8,813 bases of DNA from Prevotella sp. (GTDB taxonomy: Bacteria > Bacteroidota > Bacteroidia > Bacteroidales > Bacteroidaceae), in the NCBI GenBank assembly GCA_020026195.1, contig JAHHQW010000074.1:1-8813 (forward strand). The letters are read 5' to 3'. The notes beneath the pieces were generated by a model. It was not told the origin of the DNA. It did not search any database and was given only the letters and a program-made list of their open reading frames with translations. Positions 1 to 6,723 of this stretch are shown here, in pieces (the stretch's first letter is position 1; every line of letters starts with the position of its first letter). A program made the position numbers and the translations under genes.

Positions 1-589
1 TTCCGCTACTTGTGGAATAAAGCCAGGCTTTAAGATATTCCTGACCTTTTACTTCTGTACTGGTCCAATACCAACAGTCATCTGCTGAATCAGACAAAGG
101 ATCTCCTCCAAGTTGTACCAAAATCGGGTTTATCAGATGCTTTACAGAATACAGCAATCTCATCTGCCCAACGGAAGGGACGTATGCACTCTGCCCATAA
201 TGCCAAACGTCAAATACAGCTTCAGCTAATGGCGATTCCGTTTCTCTTGCATTTAATAGAGCATAAGTATTCTCATTTCCATCATACGCATTGATATCTC
301 CAGAAGTGCCTTGCTTCACTCCTAAACTATCAGCGAATGCCTGGGGATGGATATCTTGTAGATATACAGCGAAACCATTGCCTTGAACTGAGGTATCATG
401 GTTGAGATAAAAGACTACAGCTATAGCTTTTTCTTTGCTTTGTGCATATTCGTTCAATGACATGAGATTACCATCTGTACAAAGAATGTGACCGATTTTG
501 ACACTCGTATCAGGTACATCTATGTGTGAATCGCATGATACGGTAGTAAATACTAAAAGTAGTAAACCAAGTAGATGTAATATTTTCAT
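1..589 (-). CDS. Lipoprotein with DUF1566/FISUMP-like domain, 3' end outside window
   Basis: I translated this frame directly: it opens with ATG at 589 and stays open for 196 codons to the window edge, so the C-terminus is missing. The first 18 residues form a lipoprotein signal peptide (basic start, Leu-rich core) ending in a lipobox TVSC with Cys19, followed by Asp. An export to the outer membrane or cell surface is therefore likely. Residues 31-62 (IGHILCTDGNLMSL, then AIAVVFY) and the WYWTSTE segment near residues 173-179 followed by AWLYS resemble the DUF1566/FISUMP proteins common in Bacteroidetes; the fold is related to the Legionella Lcl C-terminal domain, a glycan-binding adhesin. 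The start lies 6 nt after the traO stop, so the gene is part of the tra operon. A role as a surface adhesin in mating contact is inference only. Lipoprotein call is strong; the domain call is from memory of the motif. Confidence 0.8.
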   Translation of the reverse strand, partial: MKILHLLGLLLLVFTTVSCDSHIDVPDTSVKIGHILCTDGNLMSLNEYAQSKEKAIAVVFYLNHDTSVQGNGFAVYLQDIHPQAFADSLGVKQGTSGDINAYDGNENTYALLNARETESPLAEAVFDVWHYGQSAYVPSVGQMRLLYSVKHLINPILVQLGGDPLSDSADDCWYWTSTEVKGQEYLKAWLYSTSSG

Positions 590-595
590 GATGCG

Positions 596-1102
596 TTATT
601 TTAAAGGAAGTTTGACACCTATAACAAGTCCTGTTCTGAAAAGGTCTTCACCTTTGATCATCAAATCACTTTTGACTTGACCGAATAAAGTCCATCCACC
701 TTTTAGGACGTAACTATGTTCATAGCCTATATGAATTCCACCTAAGAATTTGTGTGTATCACTACCAGCTGAAGCACCTAAACGGACATTGCCATAGTGG
801 TTCCTTCCCCTGGAAACACAAGGTTTGTATGCTACACCAAATCCATAAGATTTATAATTGTGCCAAAATGATTCAGGACAGATATGGTTGCACACTTCAC
901 ATTTGTCCCACTTCAAGTACCCATTGGCAAAGAACTCCCATGCATTATGATACTTCGTTTCGTATTCATAAGCCAAAGTTAAATCCCATCCATTTTCATA
1001 CAGAAGCCCAGTACCTAAAGTCAATCTGCCACAATGACTTTGAGCTTTAGCACTACCAATTAGTAAAGTAGTAGCTACTAATATTAGTAAATACTTCTTC
1101 AT
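596..1102 (-). CDS. traO: Conjugative transposon protein TraO, outer-membrane component
   Basis: A 168-residue exported protein placed directly after traN, the position of TraO in Bacteroides conjugation loci. Residues 1-20 are a signal peptide ending AKA, with Gln21 as the likely mature N-terminus. The mature part alternates hydrophobic and polar residues with many aromatic and glycine positions (LTLAYEYET, YGFGVAY, GGIHIGYEHSY), and ends GLVIGVKLPLK; this looks like a small outer-membrane beta-barrel. Cysteines at 24, 68, 71, 75 and 95 are unusual for a barrel; C68-x2-C71-x3-C75 lies in a Trp/His-rich loop and could form disulfides or bind metal. The start is supported by a GAGGAGG ribosome site 7 nt upstream. 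The identification rests on recalled sequence resemblance plus gene order. TraO's exact job in the secretion channel is not known to me. Confidence 0.82.
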   Translation of the reverse strand: MKKYLLILVATTLLIGSAKAQSHCGRLTLGTGLLYENGWDLTLAYEYETKYHNAWEFFANGYLKWDKCEVCNHICPESFWHNYKSYGFGVAYKPCVSRGRNHYGNVRLGASAGSDTHKFLGGIHIGYEHSYVLKGGWTLFGQVKSDLMIKGEDLFRTGLVIGVKLPLK

Positions 1103-1104
1103 GT

Positions 1105-1950
1105 CTATTCCTCCTCGAGTAATACTGCGTTAAAAGAATCTGCCGATAACACATCCTCATAGTCTATTCGTAAGCAAATATTTCGTCCACTGATTTGTTT
1201 CTCAGTCATTTCTATCTGTAATATCTTATCGTTGGGGAATGTCATTTTTTTCAGCACTATCACGTTTCTATACCCCTTTTTGAATGTTTTGGATTGCTCC
1301 AGGATTAATGCTGGTGTAAGCTCTACGACCTGTGCATTTGTTGCTTTAGACAATTTCTTGTCTGCTAATTTCACTCTGATTTCATCGATATCAAACCGTA
1401 TATTAGTTCTGTTCTCAATTGAGAAATCAATGAAGAAATAATCACCAACCGCATAGATATTATTTAATCTCATTGTCATACGGTGTTCTTTGGTTGAAAC
1501 GTTTCGGAAAAGAGCTGGAGAATTCCATACCTGTCTTGCAAACCGAACCATTTCGGTTGTAGACATAGACACTGAAGGATTATTATATGCATTCATTTCT
1601 AGAAGCTGAATTTCTTTATCCGTAACTGCTTCTTTCATTCTGGTTGTATAGATCAAAGCATATTGAGTCCTATAACGTTCTGTGACTACTGTAACGATGG
1701 CCAGAATATCGCCATCTGCATGTCCGGCTTCTTTAGGCTTTAAACGAACAACATTTTTGATTGGTTGATCTCCAACAACCTTATCTGTAGAAATGTCTAC
1801 AAAGCGTATGGGTTCGGATGCCGTTATTACAGTGGTCACTTGTTCATTGACCGTAAGTTGCTCAATTTCTTCGTAGGTCTGCTGAGCGAATGAAGGCATA
1901 GAGGATAACAAGGCAATCACACTCATGCCAATAGATTTATATAGATTCAT
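1105..1950 (-). CDS. traN: Conjugative transposon protein TraN (DUF4138, VirB9-like)
   Basis: A 281-residue periplasmic protein of the TraN family of Bacteroides conjugative elements. Residues 1-22 are a signal peptide ending SFA with Gln23 next. The N-terminal half carries the family-type pattern: EQVTTVITASEPIRFVDIS (residues 36-54), then NVVRLKP (66-72) and ILAIVTVVTERYRTQYALIY (82-101), consistent with the beta-rich N-terminal domain of VirB9-like proteins. The C-terminal half (about 155-275) is a second beta-rich domain (NNIYAVGDYFFIDFSIENRT, later YRNVIVLKK). In the family TraN pairs with TraM and outer-membrane components to make the core channel through periplasm and outer membrane. 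The start lies 17 nt after the traM stop; the stop is 2 nt before traO. Slightly shorter than the roughly 300-330 residues I recall for CTnDOT-type members. Confidence 0.9.
   Translation of the reverse strand: MNLYKSIGMSVIALLSSMPSFAQQTYEEIEQLTVNEQVTTVITASEPIRFVDISTDKVVGDQPIKNVVRLKPKEAGHADGDILAIVTVVTERYRTQYALIYTTRMKEAVTDKEIQLLEMNAYNNPSVSMSTTEMVRFARQVWNSPALFRNVSTKEHRMTMRLNNIYAVGDYFFIDFSIENRTNIRFDIDEIRVKLADKKLSKATNAQVVELTPALILEQSKTFKKGYRNVIVLKKMTFPNDKILQIEMTEKQISGRNICLRIDYEDVLSADSFNAVLLEEE
1110..1116 (-). promoter_or_regulatory. Strong Shine-Dalgarno site for traO inside the traN 3' end
   Basis: On the minus strand GAGGAGG (1116 to 1110) ends 7 nt before the traO ATG at 1102, an ideal spacing. 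The same bases are the last codons of traN (CTC GAG GAG GAA TAG, Leu-Glu-Glu-Glu-stop). No other gene start in this window has such a site; most others have A/T-rich leaders typical of Bacteroidetes. It may couple traO translation to traN or raise TraO yield. Confidence 0.65.
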
Positions 1951-1967
1951 GTTATTACTATTTTGTA

Positions 1968-3092
1968 TTACTTGACTTCTTTACTGTTGATGATATAAAC
2001 AAAGGTTCCGTATTTCAGTTTCGCTTTATTCTTCTTAATAGCTTTACCGATGGCGTTACTTGTCTTTTGATATGCATTTTGAATAGCTTGCATTCCCCAT
2101 TGAGTTAAGCTGTTTCCCGTTGTTCCGTTGTTCATGTTCATGTTTCCCATGACAGCTCCACTGACAACATCCTTACTCGTTTCTCTAAAATGACTATAGG
2201 GAACATAAAGACCTTCCAATCCGTCCGTATCATAAAGGGATAGATTTACCTTCACAAGTTCATCACCAACGAGAATGCTATTAATAGAACCCTTAATGCG
2301 TTGTGACGAAAATCCACTCATAATTGCATATAAATAGGTTCCTCTTTTTACAATGCGGTCATTGATTTCTACATCGTCGAGTAAACGCAATCTGATTCTG
2401 GAACCGTCTACTGCTTTAATGTTCTCATCAATGATTGCCGTTATTAATTTAGGCTCATTTTCTTCCTGGGACAGAGTATTGAAATAATCTGAAGATGTCA
2501 TTACTTTTTTGACAACTGCACTTGCTTCCTGTTCGTCAGAAATAGCTTTTACAGCTTTGCTGTCTTCTGCAATTTGACCTTTTACCTCGATAGAGGGTGG
2601 GGCGATAGTATCTTTTACTTCTTGGACTGGAGCAGTTGCTTGCTGACCTTTTAACCTGGCTTCAGCTAATGCTTTTTCCAGTTCTGCTAATGCTTCCTTT
2701 TCTCTTTGAGTAATATCTTCGGACGCAGGAACATCCGACTGTTCCTGTATTTTAGCCACGTCTTCATCAGTATATTGAGATTCGTAAACTTCTTTATTAT
2801 CTTTCGGTTCATCACGTTCTATATTATCGACAGCTGAATAGTCAGCAATTTTTCCCCAAGACTTAGACATATTTTCGTATTTGCTACCTATTCCGTCACC
2901 ATCACGAATTGTTGCATCTGGAATCTCCGGATTCAAATATTCTGTCGTTTTTAGCTTATCGTCAGGAATCTCTGCTTTCTTCGCATTAAAGAGATCAAAG
3001 ATAAAATAGGACGCTATCAGAAGAGGTATGTATAGGATAGCCGGAAGAACGTATTTCGGCTGATGGAAATTAATTTGCTCTGTTATTTTCAT
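1968..3092 (-). CDS. traM: Conjugative transposon protein TraM (VirB10-like)
   Basis: A 374-residue bitopic protein built like VirB10. A short cytoplasmic N-terminus (1-13) is followed by one membrane helix (about 14-35, VLPAILYIPLLIASYFIFDLF). Next comes a long charged, Ala/Glu/Asp-rich periplasmic stretch (about 36-200) with a likely helical part at 130-150, and then a compact beta-rich C-terminal domain (about 215-370) including AVDGSRIRLRLLDD, IVKRGTYLYAIMSG and the closing strand KLKYGTFVYII. A Met/Asn/Gly-rich low-complexity segment at 311-327 sits inside this domain, where VirB10 proteins have their flexible or membrane-crossing projection. The role is the energy-sensing scaffold joining inner- and outer-membrane parts of the channel. 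The start overlaps the end of the upstream traL by 23 nt, which suggests translational coupling. The purine run GAAAGAG sits immediately before the ATG. Confidence 0.92.
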   Translation of the reverse strand: MKITEQINFHQPKYVLPAILYIPLLIASYFIFDLFNAKKAEIPDDKLKTTEYLNPEIPDATIRDGDGIGSKYENMSKSWGKIADYSAVDNIERDEPKDNKEVYESQYTDEDVAKIQEQSDVPASEDITQREKEALAELEKALAEARLKGQQATAPVQEVKDTIAPPSIEVKGQIAEDSKAVKAISDEQEASAVVKKVMTSSDYFNTLSQEENEPKLITAIIDENIKAVDGSRIRLRLLDDVEINDRIVKRGTYLYAIMSGFSSQRIKGSINSILVGDELVKVNLSLYDTDGLEGLYVPYSHFRETSKDVVSGAVMGNMNMNNGTTGNSLTQWGMQAIQNAYQKTSNAIGKAIKKNKAKLKYGTFVYIINSKEVK

Positions 3093-3450
3093 ACTCTTTC
3101 GATTGTGGATTAAACATTTTGTTTTCTATGGGCATGTGCCGTTTTCTTAAAATACTATCCTGTCTCTCCGTAGCTGTCTGCTGCGGTACTCGGTGATTGT
3201 AAACTAACATCAATCGATAGACGTTCCAGCCAAAACAAGCTAGCATGAATCCAATCACTATCACTAGAAATGCTTTTCTATGATTTGTGGCGAATGATTG
3301 TACTGCAAAAGCAACTTTGTCAATCCTCATAACTTTAGCGAATTTTCGCCCTGCATTGACATCTCGCTCATAACGTTCCTTATTCTCAGGAGCATTTTTA
3401 TCAGGCATCTTCTCACCGAAGAGCATCTTTCTAAATCCTTTGATATTCAT
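3070..3450 (-). CDS. traL: TraL-like small inner-membrane conjugation protein
   Basis: A small bitopic protein between traK and traM, the slot of TraL (DUF3989) in Bacteroides elements. I place the start at 3450, giving 126 residues (MNIKGFRKMLFGEK...), 10 nt after the traK stop. A longer reading from 3489 adds 13 residues but would overlap the traK coding end, unlike most junctions here. The N-terminal 58 residues are charged and basic (RKFAKVMRIDK). One membrane helix follows (about 60-84, FLVIVIGFMLACFGWNVYRLMLVY), then a polar tail of about 40 residues, probably periplasmic. Residues HRKAFLVIVIGFML resemble TraL-type proteins, but the identification leans on gene order and topology. The 3' end overlaps traM by 23 nt. 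Likely accessory part of the inner-membrane complex. The symbol is less certain than those of its neighbours. Confidence 0.72.
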   Translation of the reverse strand: MNIKGFRKMLFGEKMPDKNAPENKERYERDVNAGRKFAKVMRIDKVAFAVQSFATNHRKAFLVIVIGFMLACFGWNVYRLMLVYNHRVPQQTATERQDSILRKRHMPIENKMFNPQSKEYENNRAN

Positions 3451-3460
3451 ATTTGATTGT

Positions 3461-4075
3461 TTAATAATTAGACTTAGTTTTCTGCTCAAGGTCTTTATTG
3501 ACCAATGTCCTCCAGTTTACAATGAGCAGCCCATGTGGGTTATTTTCTGTTCTTGGAACTTTCTTTAGATTACCTGTTGTCACAAGTTCCCTCGTCAGAA
3601 TATTGCTTCTTCGTTCAATGCGTTGACGGCCATAATAGGTGAACTCCATTTTCGGCTTGTCAAATTTGATACTGTCACAAGTGATGTTGAATACAGCACT
3701 TGTTCCAAGTATATTTGAATAGAAGCCTCTTTCTTTCAATGTATTATACTGGGCAAGTCCTGTTTCATCCACTAGATACATTGCCTTTTCCATGGTGTGT
3801 CTGATATATTTATCGTCCGGAGCCAGGGTGAAGAAGAAATGATGAAACATTTCTACATGACTTTTGGCTTCTACGTCCAATGTTTCTTCCATGGTGGTTC
3901 TGTTCACTAATATTGGGACATTTCGGTCAAGGACATAAACCTTCTGCTGGGCATTGACTACCATATTTCTTGCAGTCCAAATACTCGATATACTGATTAA
4001 AACACATCCAATAAGAAAGGCTGTACAGATGATTCCAACCAACTTAACTTTGTTCTCTAAATCTTTGATAACCAT
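3461..4075 (-). CDS. traK: Conjugative transposon protein TraK (VirB8-like)
   Basis: A 204-residue bitopic inner-membrane protein. After a short basic N-terminus (MVIKDLENKVK) there is one membrane helix (about 11-31), followed by a soluble periplasmic domain with the family-type opening KVYVLDRNVPILVNRTTMEE (46-65). After it come the EAKSHVEMFHHFFFTLAPDD segment (69-88) and the C-terminal beta strands (AVFNITCDSIKF, MEFTYYGRQRIERRSNIL). The C-terminal NNPHGLLIVNWRTLVNKDLE segment is also characteristic. Architecture and order match VirB8, the assembly factor that contacts most other parts of the channel. The start lies 17 nt after the traJ stop, with an A/T-rich leader. Length is normal for TraK (about 200-210). 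Confidence 0.93.
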   Translation of the reverse strand: MVIKDLENKVKLVGIICTAFLIGCVLISISSIWTARNMVVNAQQKVYVLDRNVPILVNRTTMEETLDVEAKSHVEMFHHFFFTLAPDDKYIRHTMEKAMYLVDETGLAQYNTLKERGFYSNILGTSAVFNITCDSIKFDKPKMEFTYYGRQRIERRSNILTRELVTTGNLKKVPRTENNPHGLLIVNWRTLVNKDLEQKTKSNY

Positions 4076-4092
4076 ATCTATTCATTTTAATA

Positions 4093-5223
4093 TTATCTCA
4101 TCATCGTTGTCATCGCTCCTGTAGCAGACATTTTTGCTTGACTGGCAACACCTTCTCCAAAATTTCTAGTAGAAAATGCTGTCTCACCCTCTGGTATCAT
4201 CCAAGATGCCAAGTCCGGAACAAGGTTCAGACATTTCAAGGCTACAATACTAGCTGCCATCAGATATCCTGCAGAGAAGAAAGAATTCTGCAGATATGCA
4301 GCCATAGTCTGTTCAGAAACGGTTATAGCCGCTAGATTCTCTACTTGAATACACAGGACAATATCGAAAAGGAGTAAAACATAGAAGCCTACGAAGTACA
4401 ACATTGCTCCATAGAAATGCACAGTCAAATAACGTATAAGCCATTTTGCCCAACTGCTTTCCCATTTCGGCAATAGCGAAAAAGCCCATTGTATCGGTCC
4501 GAATATCGTCAGCATACCCAATAGAATCTGCTGGCAATAAATGGTAGCCCACCAACCGATACGATACACTATCAAAGCTATGAGCATTACTATTTTGTCT
4601 ATACCAACAACAACTCCTGCAGTAAGAGAAGTGAACCATAGCTTGCTTGCATCTTTCTCCATATTTGTCACTTCGTCGACTCCAGTCTGTTCCATTGTAG
4701 CTTCAATCAGATTTGGATCAGATGTTCCTGAATGTGCAACATCAGCCTGAGCTTGGAGATTACTGTAGAGTGTATCTCTGACATGTATAAGTTCCTGGAC
4801 TTCCTCGAACTTGTCCGTAATTTGTGCAGCTTCTGCTTGATACAGGTCATGAGTATAAGAACCTATACAGTTTGGAATATATGATAGAAAGTCCAAAAAG
4901 CACCAGTTGCTATTACTATTTGCCATTCCTGTATCTGCAGGTGGGTACCACCAACAAAGCACAAATGAAACTGCTAATGGTTTAAAGAGTTTCATGATAT
5001 CAAGAGGCTCATTTTTCACCATCATCTTATACGTCATGCTTGCTGCAACCACAATAGAAAAAAGGGCAGCTAAAGCCATACACATCTGCAAAATCCACCA
5101 AAACGGTCCTTGTGAACCTGTGAATGTTGCGTCACATAAAAACTCGTTAGTCTGGAAAATCACATCATCAATTTCTTCCTCGAGAAGATTGATGCCAAAA
5201 TCCGAAATCACACTATTTGCCAT
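4093..5223 (-). CDS. traJ: Conjugative transposon protein TraJ (VirB6-like polytopic membrane protein)
   Basis: A 376-residue polytopic inner-membrane protein of the TraJ family. Hydrophobic segments are visible at about 42-62, 78-94, 197-221, 225-250, 266-292 and 312-332. Between the second and third lies a hydrophilic loop (about 100-195) with a helical Glu/Gln-rich part. Family-like features are the MMVKNEPLDIMKLFKPLAVS segment (67-86) followed by WWYPP (91-95), a Trp-rich RIGWWATIY, and GPIQWAFSLLPKWESSWAKW (242-261). VirB6-type proteins form the inner-membrane passage for substrate DNA. The start is 3 nt after the stop of the upstream gene, and no signal peptide is needed. Length matches the family as I recall it. 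A 108-codon open frame at 4313-4639 on the same strand is only a shadow. Confidence 0.93.
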   Translation of the reverse strand: MANSVISDFGINLLEEEIDDVIFQTNEFLCDATFTGSQGPFWWILQMCMALAALFSIVVAASMTYKMMVKNEPLDIMKLFKPLAVSFVLCWWYPPADTGMANSNSNWCFLDFLSYIPNCIGSYTHDLYQAEAAQITDKFEEVQELIHVRDTLYSNLQAQADVAHSGTSDPNLIEATMEQTGVDEVTNMEKDASKLWFTSLTAGVVVGIDKIVMLIALIVYRIGWWATIYCQQILLGMLTIFGPIQWAFSLLPKWESSWAKWLIRYLTVHFYGAMLYFVGFYVLLLFDIVLCIQVENLAAITVSEQTMAAYLQNSFFSAGYLMAASIVALKCLNLVPDLASWMIPEGETAFSTRNFGEGVASQAKMSATGAMTTMMR

Positions 5224-5226
5224 ATT

Positions 5227-5985
5227 TTATCTGTCTATTTGTTCACCATTGCTTTCACTATCTCCATGAGAACCTGAACGTCCGGTTCTCAATCCAGAAT
5301 CCTTCCAACGCTGCATAGCTGCACTTGCAATACTTCCCTTGTCTATATTGATTGAATTCTGTGCTTCTAAAAGATGATCCGTTTGATTTGCTGAATGCAA
5401 ACGAACCAGATATTTTAAGAGAATCTCATTCTGCTTTTCTATGTCAGCATAAATCCCTAAATACTCTCTTTTTCGCTGTGCATTAGGTAGATAAGCATTT
5501 CGAATAATTCGGATTGCACTCATATAGATATTATAGTATTGCTGCCATCGCTTGTTGTCATCAATACTGCCACCCACAAGAAGAATACGATCAATATTTT
5601 TCTGAAAACGGTTCATCGCAGACTGCAACTTGTGTCCCTCGGTCTTCCATGCTATGTCAACTTGACGATCTGTAACATTTAGTGCTTCTATTCTAGCTCT
5701 TTTAGTAAATGCTGAGTCTATTTTTTCGGCATCATCAATCTGGTTATATAATCCAATGCCTGCAGTTGTCCTAAAACCCAGCTTGTTCTTAACCGCTGCA
5801 CTTTTCTTGTAATTGTTATGAAACATCCAATAGTAGAACTCTGGTGTAAGTGCACCGGCTCCTGTTTCCTGTACGGTAATCTGATTCTGTTTGGGAGAAT
5901 CATGATTATAAGTAACTTGAACTTGTGCCATTAAATTGGGAAGGCCCAAAATCAAGAAAGTTAAAGTGGCTATAATTGCTTTCAT
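5227..5985 (-). CDS. Exported conjugation-locus protein, DUF5045-like
   Basis: A 252-residue exported protein immediately before traJ. Residues 1-20 form a signal peptide ending LMA, with Gln21 as likely mature N-terminus. The mature N-terminal part (NHDSPKQNQITVQETGAGAL, then FYYWMFHNNYKKSA and KLGFRT) and the central helices (about 85-200, DAEKIDSAFTKRARIEALN, then AYLPNAQRKREYLGIYADIE) resemble, from memory, a Bacteroidetes conjugation-associated family annotated DUF5045. Its function is unknown to me. Its position matches the TraI/VirB5-like periplasmic protein of other elements, so a role as minor pilin or channel-tip subunit is possible but is inference. It carries an RW motif at residues 219-235 shared with the two upstream genes, then a Ser/Gly/Asp-rich tail. 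The start is 6 nt after the upstream stop; the stop is 3 nt before traJ, so it is surely co-expressed. Confidence 0.8.
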   Translation of the reverse strand: MKAIIATLTFLILGLPNLMAQVQVTYNHDSPKQNQITVQETGAGALTPEFYYWMFHNNYKKSAAVKNKLGFRTTAGIGLYNQIDDAEKIDSAFTKRARIEALNVTDRQVDIAWKTEGHKLQSAMNRFQKNIDRILLVGGSIDDNKRWQQYYNIYMSAIRIIRNAYLPNAQRKREYLGIYADIEKQNEILLKYLVRLHSANQTDHLLEAQNSINIDKGSIASAAMQRWKDSGLRTGRSGSHGDSESNGEQIDR

Positions 5986-5991
5986 ATATTG

Positions 5992-6723
5992 TTATTTTGT
6001 TTGTAATCCCGCGTTACGCCAGCGTTCGAACGCATTGTCGATAATCTGCCTCTTAGTACGTGTTCTATAAACTTTCTCTTTCCAGTATCCCATCCTTAAC
6101 TGAATGTATCTCCAAGTTTCAAAGTAGGATCGGTTAAGGTGCTTTTCTATGTTATCCATAGAATTGTTAATCTCGTTCAGGACGAACATCAAATCAGCTG
6201 TGGAGCAAGCAGCAGCTCCTGTGGCATACAGGACAAGGTCACTCATCGATTTGAATAAATGCTCTCCATCATCTGCAATCTGCCTAACAGCTCTAGCATT
6301 AATGGAAATTATCATTGTATCAGCCAATTCTATATGCTTACGCTTGACAACCTTTTCATTAAAGTCCGACAATAAATCCTTGTAGTCTACTATACGTTCA
6401 CTAACAGAGTTATAGGTGCTCTTAATATTCAGTGCTGTACGCAAAGACTGGTACATCACATCTATGACATCAAAAGCTCGAGTGTATTTGTCAAGATCAA
6501 AATTCAGTTCCTTATATTCTTCAACCTCTTCTCGACTGTATTGATGTAAAAGCTTATTGCTATGTTCTAGCGTTGATCGAGCTAATAGCAAACTACGTTG
6601 TTTTTTGTGGTCGTTGATGTAAGCTTCTACAGACATGATGTCAAAAGTCCATTGAGCATGAGCTTTAAATGGAATGAGAGTGACTATAAAAAGGAGTATG
6701 AGAAATGTTCTATTCATCATCAT
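5992..6723 (-). CDS. Exported helical conjugation-locus protein, possibly TraI/VirB5-like
   Basis: A 243-residue exported protein. Residues 1-23 are a signal peptide ending AHA, with Gln24-Trp25 as likely mature start, as in the AQW start I recall for CTnDOT TraI. The rest is almost wholly predicted helical, with heptad-like stretches (about 45-130 and 180-215), and has a short small-residue segment at 167-176 (ATGAAACSTA). This build is like VirB5/TrbJ-type periplasmic proteins, but no diagnostic motif confirms it. The C-terminus IIDNAFERWRNAGLQTK (227-243) matches the ends of both neighbouring genes. The start is one of three consecutive ATG codons (6723, 6720, 6717), and the first overlaps the upstream stop as ATGA, which implies translational coupling. 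I do not recognise the family with certainty. Confidence 0.75.
   Translation of the reverse strand: MMMNRTFLILLFIVTLIPFKAHAQWTFDIMSVEAYINDHKKQRSLLLARSTLEHSNKLLHQYSREEVEEYKELNFDLDKYTRAFDVIDVMYQSLRTALNIKSTYNSVSERIVDYKDLLSDFNEKVVKRKHIELADTMIISINARAVRQIADDGEHLFKSMSDLVLYATGAAACSTADLMFVLNEINNSMDNIEKHLNRSYFETWRYIQLRMGYWKEKVYRTRTKRQIIDNAFERWRNAGLQTK

Noticed and set aside
498..680. Plus-strand 60-codon open frame spanning the traO-lipoprotein junction
   Set aside because: It runs antisense to two well supported genes separated by only 6 nt, and has no recognisable ribosome site or domain.
754..1050. Plus-strand 98-codon open frame
   Set aside because: It is fully antisense to traO, whose signal peptide, ribosome site and operon position are convincing. 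The translation is His/Cys-rich with no domain sense.
3451..3489. Longer traL start at 3489, adding 13 residues
   Set aside because: It overlaps the coding end of traK, and the added residues are not membrane or domain related. The ATG at 3450 lies 10 nt after the traK stop with normal spacing for this operon.
4313..4639. Minus-strand 108-codon open frame within traJ
   Set aside because: It is a different frame of traJ over its membrane segments. The product looks like a frame-shifted shadow, and traJ itself is intact across this region.
4907..5269. Plus-strand 120-codon open frame with hydrophobic segments
   Set aside because: It is antisense to the traJ 5' end. Antisense frames of membrane-protein genes often look hydrophobic, and nothing else supports it.
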